Position numbers and translations under genes: made by a program. From Anaerolineales bacterium (GTDB lineage Bacteria > Chloroflexota > Anaerolineae > Anaerolineales > DRMV01): a DNA stretch of 7,907 bases. Location of the stretch: the NCBI GenBank assembly GCA_015484985.1, contig WFUL01000227.1, positions 1 through 7,907 on the forward strand, read 5' to 3'. Shown here in pieces: positions 5,386 through 7,907 of this stretch. Under the pieces are notes generated by a model that saw nothing but the letters and a program-made list of their open reading frames with translations, was not told where the DNA came from and did not search any database. Every line of letters starts with the position of its first letter. Position 1 is the stretch's first letter.

Positions 5386-6963
5386 CTACTTCTCCTGCTT
5401 TTCCGCTTCTGACCGAGGGATGAACTCACGAATCTGGCCTCCCAATTGTACCGCTGTTGTTACCAAAGGGGGAAGGTCCGACGAGCCAATTTTGCCTGTT
5501 TTTTCAGAAAGAATGCGCCATTTCAAGGCGACTTCCTTCCCCAAAGCCGCCTGCCAGGCCTGCTGCCACAGAGTTCGATAGGGTTCCTTCTCAAAACGCC
5601 GCTTCCAGAAATCGGAGGAGACGCCCAGGATGACGGTACCGGCCTGGACCTCCAGCAATCGCACGTTCCGTGCCAATCCGGGTAGATCAGGGGCTCCTTG
5701 GGCCGTGCTTTCCGCTTCCAGCCAGCGCATAACTCGGGGCCAGGCCCGCTGAGCCTGGTCAAAACTCAGGGGCTGAGCCTCGTCGGAGGGTGGTTGTTCA
5801 GCAGTTTCGGCGGAGGAAACGGGTCCCGGGCTGGGGGCAAGCTCAACCCGGGTGGCGAGTTTTGGGCGGGGGGGCTCCTCCGAAGCCGAACCATACAGTC
5901 CTTCGATTAGCGCCATTTCCAGAGGAAGGGCCGGGTACCAGGCGACCCCCATGGTGGTGGCCGCCCGCTGGAACAACCGAATCCACTGGCCCAAGGTGGC
6001 AATGGGCAGTTGTTGCGCGTGTTCCTGGGCGCGATGACGCCATACGTCGGAGACTTCCAGGAGTTCAGGAACGCCCATTTGCATGAGCATGACCTGCCGT
6101 AAGTAATCCACCACCTGACGGGCCAGGACGCGCGGGTCGGTTCCGCTTTGGAGGGCCTGGTGAATGGCCCGCAGCGCGGTTTCACCATCCCCTTGGCGCA
6201 GGGCTTCCACCAGGGTGTACACCGCTTCATCGGGCGCAGTGCCCAACAGGGCATGCACGTGTTCCAAGGTGATGGCTTCGCCCAGAGAGGCCAGTTGGTC
6301 CAGCAGGGAGATGGCGTCCCGCAGGCTTCCCGTGGCCTGTCGAGCAATGGCGCGCAGGGCCTCGTCTTCAATGGTGATGCCCTCCGCGTCCACGATGCGG
6401 CGCAAATAGCCCAGAATATCCTTCAGGGGGATACGGCGGAAGGGGTAAACCTGGCACCGGGAGCGCACCGTGGCCGGGACCTTGTGCCATTCTGTAGTGG
6501 CCAGCACGAAGATGACGTGGGCTGGCGGCTCCTCCAGGGTTTTGAGAAGCGCGTTGAAAGCCGCGGTGGAAAGCATGTGCACCTCGTCAATGATGTACAC
6601 CTTGTACCGACCCTTCGTGGGAGCGAAGTGAACCCGGTCCCGTAAGGCTCGTACATCGTCCACGCCCGTATGGGATGCCGCGTCGATCTCAATGAGGTCC
6701 AGAAACCGTCCTTCCTGCACCTCCTGGCAAACCGAGCATACCGTGCAGGGACGCTTTTCCGGGTCGGGGTCCAGGCAGTTCAGGGCTTTGGCCAGGATGC
6801 GCGCGGTGGTGGTCTTCCCCGTACCTCGGGGTCCTGCGAAAAGATAGGCGTGGGCCACCCGACCGGAGCGCACAGCCTGTTGCAGGGTACGCACCACGGC
6901 TTCCTGCCCTACGATTTCTTCCCAGCGCTTTGGGCGCCATTTGCGATAAAGGGATTGCGACAT
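5386..6963 (-). CDS. dnaX: DNA polymerase III subunit tau/gamma
   Basis: DnaX is the motor of the clamp loader and, as tau, links polymerase cores and helicase at the fork. The 525-residue product starts with the family hallmark SLYRKWRPKRWEEIVGQ (4-20). It carries a Walker A GPRGTGKTT (44-52), zinc-binding Cys63, Cys73, Cys76 and Cys79, Walker B IIDEVHM (124-130), sensor 1 LATTE (154-158), the SRC motif (168-170) and sensor 2 GSLRD (212-216). Domain III follows to about residue 365. A Pro/Glu-rich linker (about 366-405) then precedes a C-terminal domain, matching full-length tau. No frameshift signal was found at the domain III/linker boundary, so a separate gamma form is not predicted. ATG 6963 has GAAGG five bases upstream, inside the preceding gene's end. 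Confidence 0.96.
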   Translation of the reverse strand: MSQSLYRKWRPKRWEEIVGQEAVVRTLQQAVRSGRVAHAYLFAGPRGTGKTTTARILAKALNCLDPDPEKRPCTVCSVCQEVQEGRFLDLIEIDAASHTGVDDVRALRDRVHFAPTKGRYKVYIIDEVHMLSTAAFNALLKTLEEPPAHVIFVLATTEWHKVPATVRSRCQVYPFRRIPLKDILGYLRRIVDAEGITIEDEALRAIARQATGSLRDAISLLDQLASLGEAITLEHVHALLGTAPDEAVYTLVEALRQGDGETALRAIHQALQSGTDPRVLARQVVDYLRQVMLMQMGVPELLEVSDVWRHRAQEHAQQLPIATLGQWIRLFQRAATTMGVAWYPALPLEMALIEGLYGSASEEPPRPKLATRVELAPSPGPVSSAETAEQPPSDEAQPLSFDQAQRAWPRVMRWLEAESTAQGAPDLPGLARNVRLLEVQAGTVILGVSSDFWKRRFEKEPYRTLWQQAWQAALGKEVALKWRILSEKTGKIGSSDLPPLVTTAVQLGGQIREFIPRSEAEKQEK

Positions 6964-6966
6964 GGG

Positions 6967-7386
6967 TTACCTTCGTTGGGCTTTGTGTAACTCGTCCTGC
7001 CAGTTCAGTGGCGCCAATGGCGTCGCGCTGCGGGGGATACTCAAATTATACTCCCGGATATGGATGTTGAGGGTCTCTAATCGCTGCCGGAGCCGCTGCA
7101 GCATGCGATGCCGTCGGGGTGTCTGTCCACAAGTTTCCAGCACCCAGACCAGTTCTTGGCGCCAAGCCTCAATGGCCTGGCGAATCCATCTGCCCCGTAA
7201 AATCCAAGGGGGAGCCAGGTCGTGAATCTCCAGGATGTGGAAGGCTGCCCACCATTCCCGGGGGAGATGGGGATTCTCGGGTTCTAAAGGTACCCGCTTC
7301 CCCCGATAGCGATTCCTCTGGAAGACTCCCTCATCCCTGGCACGACGAATTTTCTCTTCAGCCAGCCGTTCCACCCAATCCATCAC
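6967..7386 (-). CDS. DUF1992 family protein (DnaJ-homologue subfamily C member 28 domain)
   Basis: A 139-residue soluble protein matching the DUF1992 / DJC28 conserved domain. It has the N-terminal LAEEKIRRARDEGVF (8-22), a Pro-Leu turn (33-34), a helix with AAFHILEIHDLAPPWI (47-62), and the C-terminal signature LNIHIREYNLSIPRS (106-120). The usual 'LPGKGKPL' stretch is diverged here to RYRGKRVPL. The molecular role is not established, and the J domain of the eukaryotic namesake is absent. The stop (6967-6969) is three bases from the dnaX start, and the dnaX SD overlaps the last codons, so the two are probably translationally coupled. The start is GTG 7386 or ATG 7383: AGGAG at 7401-7397 is 10 bases from the GTG. 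A three-codon ORF (ATG 7394, stop overlapping ATG 7383) precedes it. Confidence 0.82.
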   Translation of the reverse strand: MMDWVERLAEEKIRRARDEGVFQRNRYRGKRVPLEPENPHLPREWWAAFHILEIHDLAPPWILRGRWIRQAIEAWRQELVWVLETCGQTPRRHRMLQRLRQRLETLNIHIREYNLSIPRSATPLAPLNWQDELHKAQRR

Positions 7387-7416
7387 CCGGTCATGTCTCC
7401 TGCGAGGGTACGTCCT

Positions 7417-7422
7417 ATTCTA
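7417..7422 (-). promoter_or_regulatory. possible -10 box for the DUF1992-dnaX-S1 operon
   Basis: Read on the minus strand, TAGAAT (7422 to 7417) matches the -10 consensus at five of six positions. It would place initiation near 7410, about 25 nt before the GTG start and just upstream of the AGGAG. No good -35 is seen 16-18 bp upstream; the bases there (GAACT-like) match poorly. The region 7387-7534 shows no gene. It also contains a six-pair hairpin, 7499-7504 with 7513-7518, of unknown role. Confidence 0.35.
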
Positions 7423-7534
7423 CCGTATTCTCAGGAAGAAGTTCGGATAGGAGAGGGAGTGTTCGAAAGTTGGTCCAGCGCCCATTCGCGCGGTCCTGAC
7501 CAGGCCCAGAACCCTGGTAAAAGAGATCATGTGA

Positions 7535-7907
7535 ACAGGCTACTCTGTTGCTGTCAAGAGGAAAACGGCATGAATCAGGTTTTGGCCATCGCCTTCTCCG
7601 GCATCCAGGGGGTGCGGTCCCGCAAGATGGCGTTGAGGATGACCAGCAAGCGCCGCATCAGGGCCACCAGGGCCACAAAGGTGGGTTTGCCCCGTCGCCG
7701 CAATCGGTCATAAAAAGCCCACAACGGCCCCTGCTGGCGGCGCACCCACACGGCCATGCCCGCTTGATGCATCGCCTGGCGCACCGACCGTTCCAGGCCG
7801 CCGGTGGCCTCCAGAAGGACCAACGCCTGGGGCCATTGCTGGCGCATCCTGGCGGCCCACCGGGCCAAAGCCTGAGGCGTGCGCTGTACCTCACCCGAGG
7901 CCACAAG
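7535..7907 (-). mobile_element. right-end part of an IS110-family element, internally deleted
   Basis: The segment holds the 3' part of an IS110-type transposase gene plus about 40 bp of downstream sequence, and continues beyond the window. IS110-family elements lack terminal inverted repeats and end shortly after the transposase stop, so the boundary near 7535 is an estimate. A TTGACAGCAACAGAGTAGCC stretch (7557 to 7538, minus strand) resembles right-end sequences I recall from this family; this is from memory, not a search. The left end, where family members of the IS110 group carry their bridge RNA, would lie outside the window. Confidence 0.55.
7575..7907 (-). pseudogene. IS110-family transposase, internal deletion, 5' end outside window
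   Basis: IS110 transposases pair an N-terminal RuvC-like DEDD domain with a C-terminal Tnp_20 domain holding the catalytic serine, and recombine DNA with a guide (bridge) RNA. The 110 visible residues contain the DEDD-domain signature VLLEATGGLERSVRQAMHQA followed by GMAVWV. About five residues later they continue with FYDRLRRRGKPTFVALVALM and LLVILNAILRDRTPW, the extreme C terminus. In intact 330-400-residue relatives roughly 200 residues separate these motifs, including later DEDD acidic residues and the catalytic serine. The join lies near 7730-7745 and keeps the frame. The reading frame is open to the window edge, so the GTG at 7904 is not the true start. The protein is presumably inactive. 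The gene ends in TGA at 7575-7577. Confidence 0.8.

Noticed and set aside
5498..5505. A6 run in dnaX (minus strand) as a tau/gamma frameshift site
   Set aside because: It is not in phase with an X-XXY-YYZ heptamer, and it lies near residue 490, far past the usual gamma boundary. Shifted frames do not stop promptly.
5907..6371. Minus-strand frame of 154 codons inside dnaX
   Set aside because: It is an alternative frame of a strongly conserved gene, rich in Trp, Pro and Cys from codon shadowing.
7387..7534. tRNA or coding gene in the spacer between the DUF1992 gene and the IS end
   Set aside because: No cloverleaf arms and no supported frame; only a possible -10 box and a short hairpin are visible.
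7902..7904. GTG at 7904 as the transposase start
   Set aside because: The frame is open upstream to the window edge, and family members have about 20 more residues carrying the first DEDD aspartate.

Overview
The window is a GC-rich bacterial chromosome segment with two converging gene blocks and a piece of an insertion sequence at the right edge. The best guess for the host is a member of the Chloroflexota (Anaerolineae-like). This rests on Thr-Pro repeat linkers in the exported proteins, an rpsF-ssb-rpsR cluster without rplI, and a two-S1-domain protein directly behind dnaX. It is an inference from style, not from a marker-gene search.

Plus-strand block (about 35-4187). A tandem 14-bp repeat lies just upstream of a plausible promoter. 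The roughly 70-nt leader that follows folds by eye into the bulged hairpin known as the S6:S18 autoregulatory motif, and its outer stem buries the rpsF Shine-Dalgarno. Then come rpsF (S6, with a 20-residue N-terminal extension), ssb (normal OB fold, no DDIPF-type tip) and rpsR (zinc-type S18, GTG start). After a GC-rich hairpin there are two genes for envelope proteins: a membrane-anchored SurA/PrsA-like parvulin foldase with a Thr-Pro linker, and a lipoprotein resembling a diverged ABC solute-binding protein. They are 25 nt apart and probably co-transcribed.

Minus-strand block (7386 down to 4251). A DUF1992 protein gene ends 3 nt before dnaX, and dnaX's ribosome-binding site lies inside that gene's 3' end, which suggests translational coupling. 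dnaX (DNA polymerase III tau/gamma) is followed 33 nt later by a two-S1-domain RNA-binding protein with a coiled-coil tail. After a strong palindromic hairpin comes a small predicted single-pass membrane protein of 79-82 residues, whose stop codon sits in the convergent junction with the lipoprotein gene.

Right edge (about 7535-7907, minus strand). The 3' part of an IS110-family transposase runs off the window. The visible reading frame joins the N-terminal DEDD-domain motif directly to the extreme C-terminal motif of the family, so the roughly 200 residues expected between them are absent. The element therefore looks like an internally deleted IS110 relative. It has a TTGACA box beyond its stop codon, pointing out of the element toward the dnaX operon.

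Most of the window is housekeeping: translation, replication and protein folding. The points most worth a second look are the leader that occludes the rpsF ribosome-binding site, the operator-like tandem repeat, the tip-less SSB, the unrecognised small membrane protein, and the in-frame internally deleted IS110 element. No tRNA, rRNA, CRISPR array or defence system was seen.
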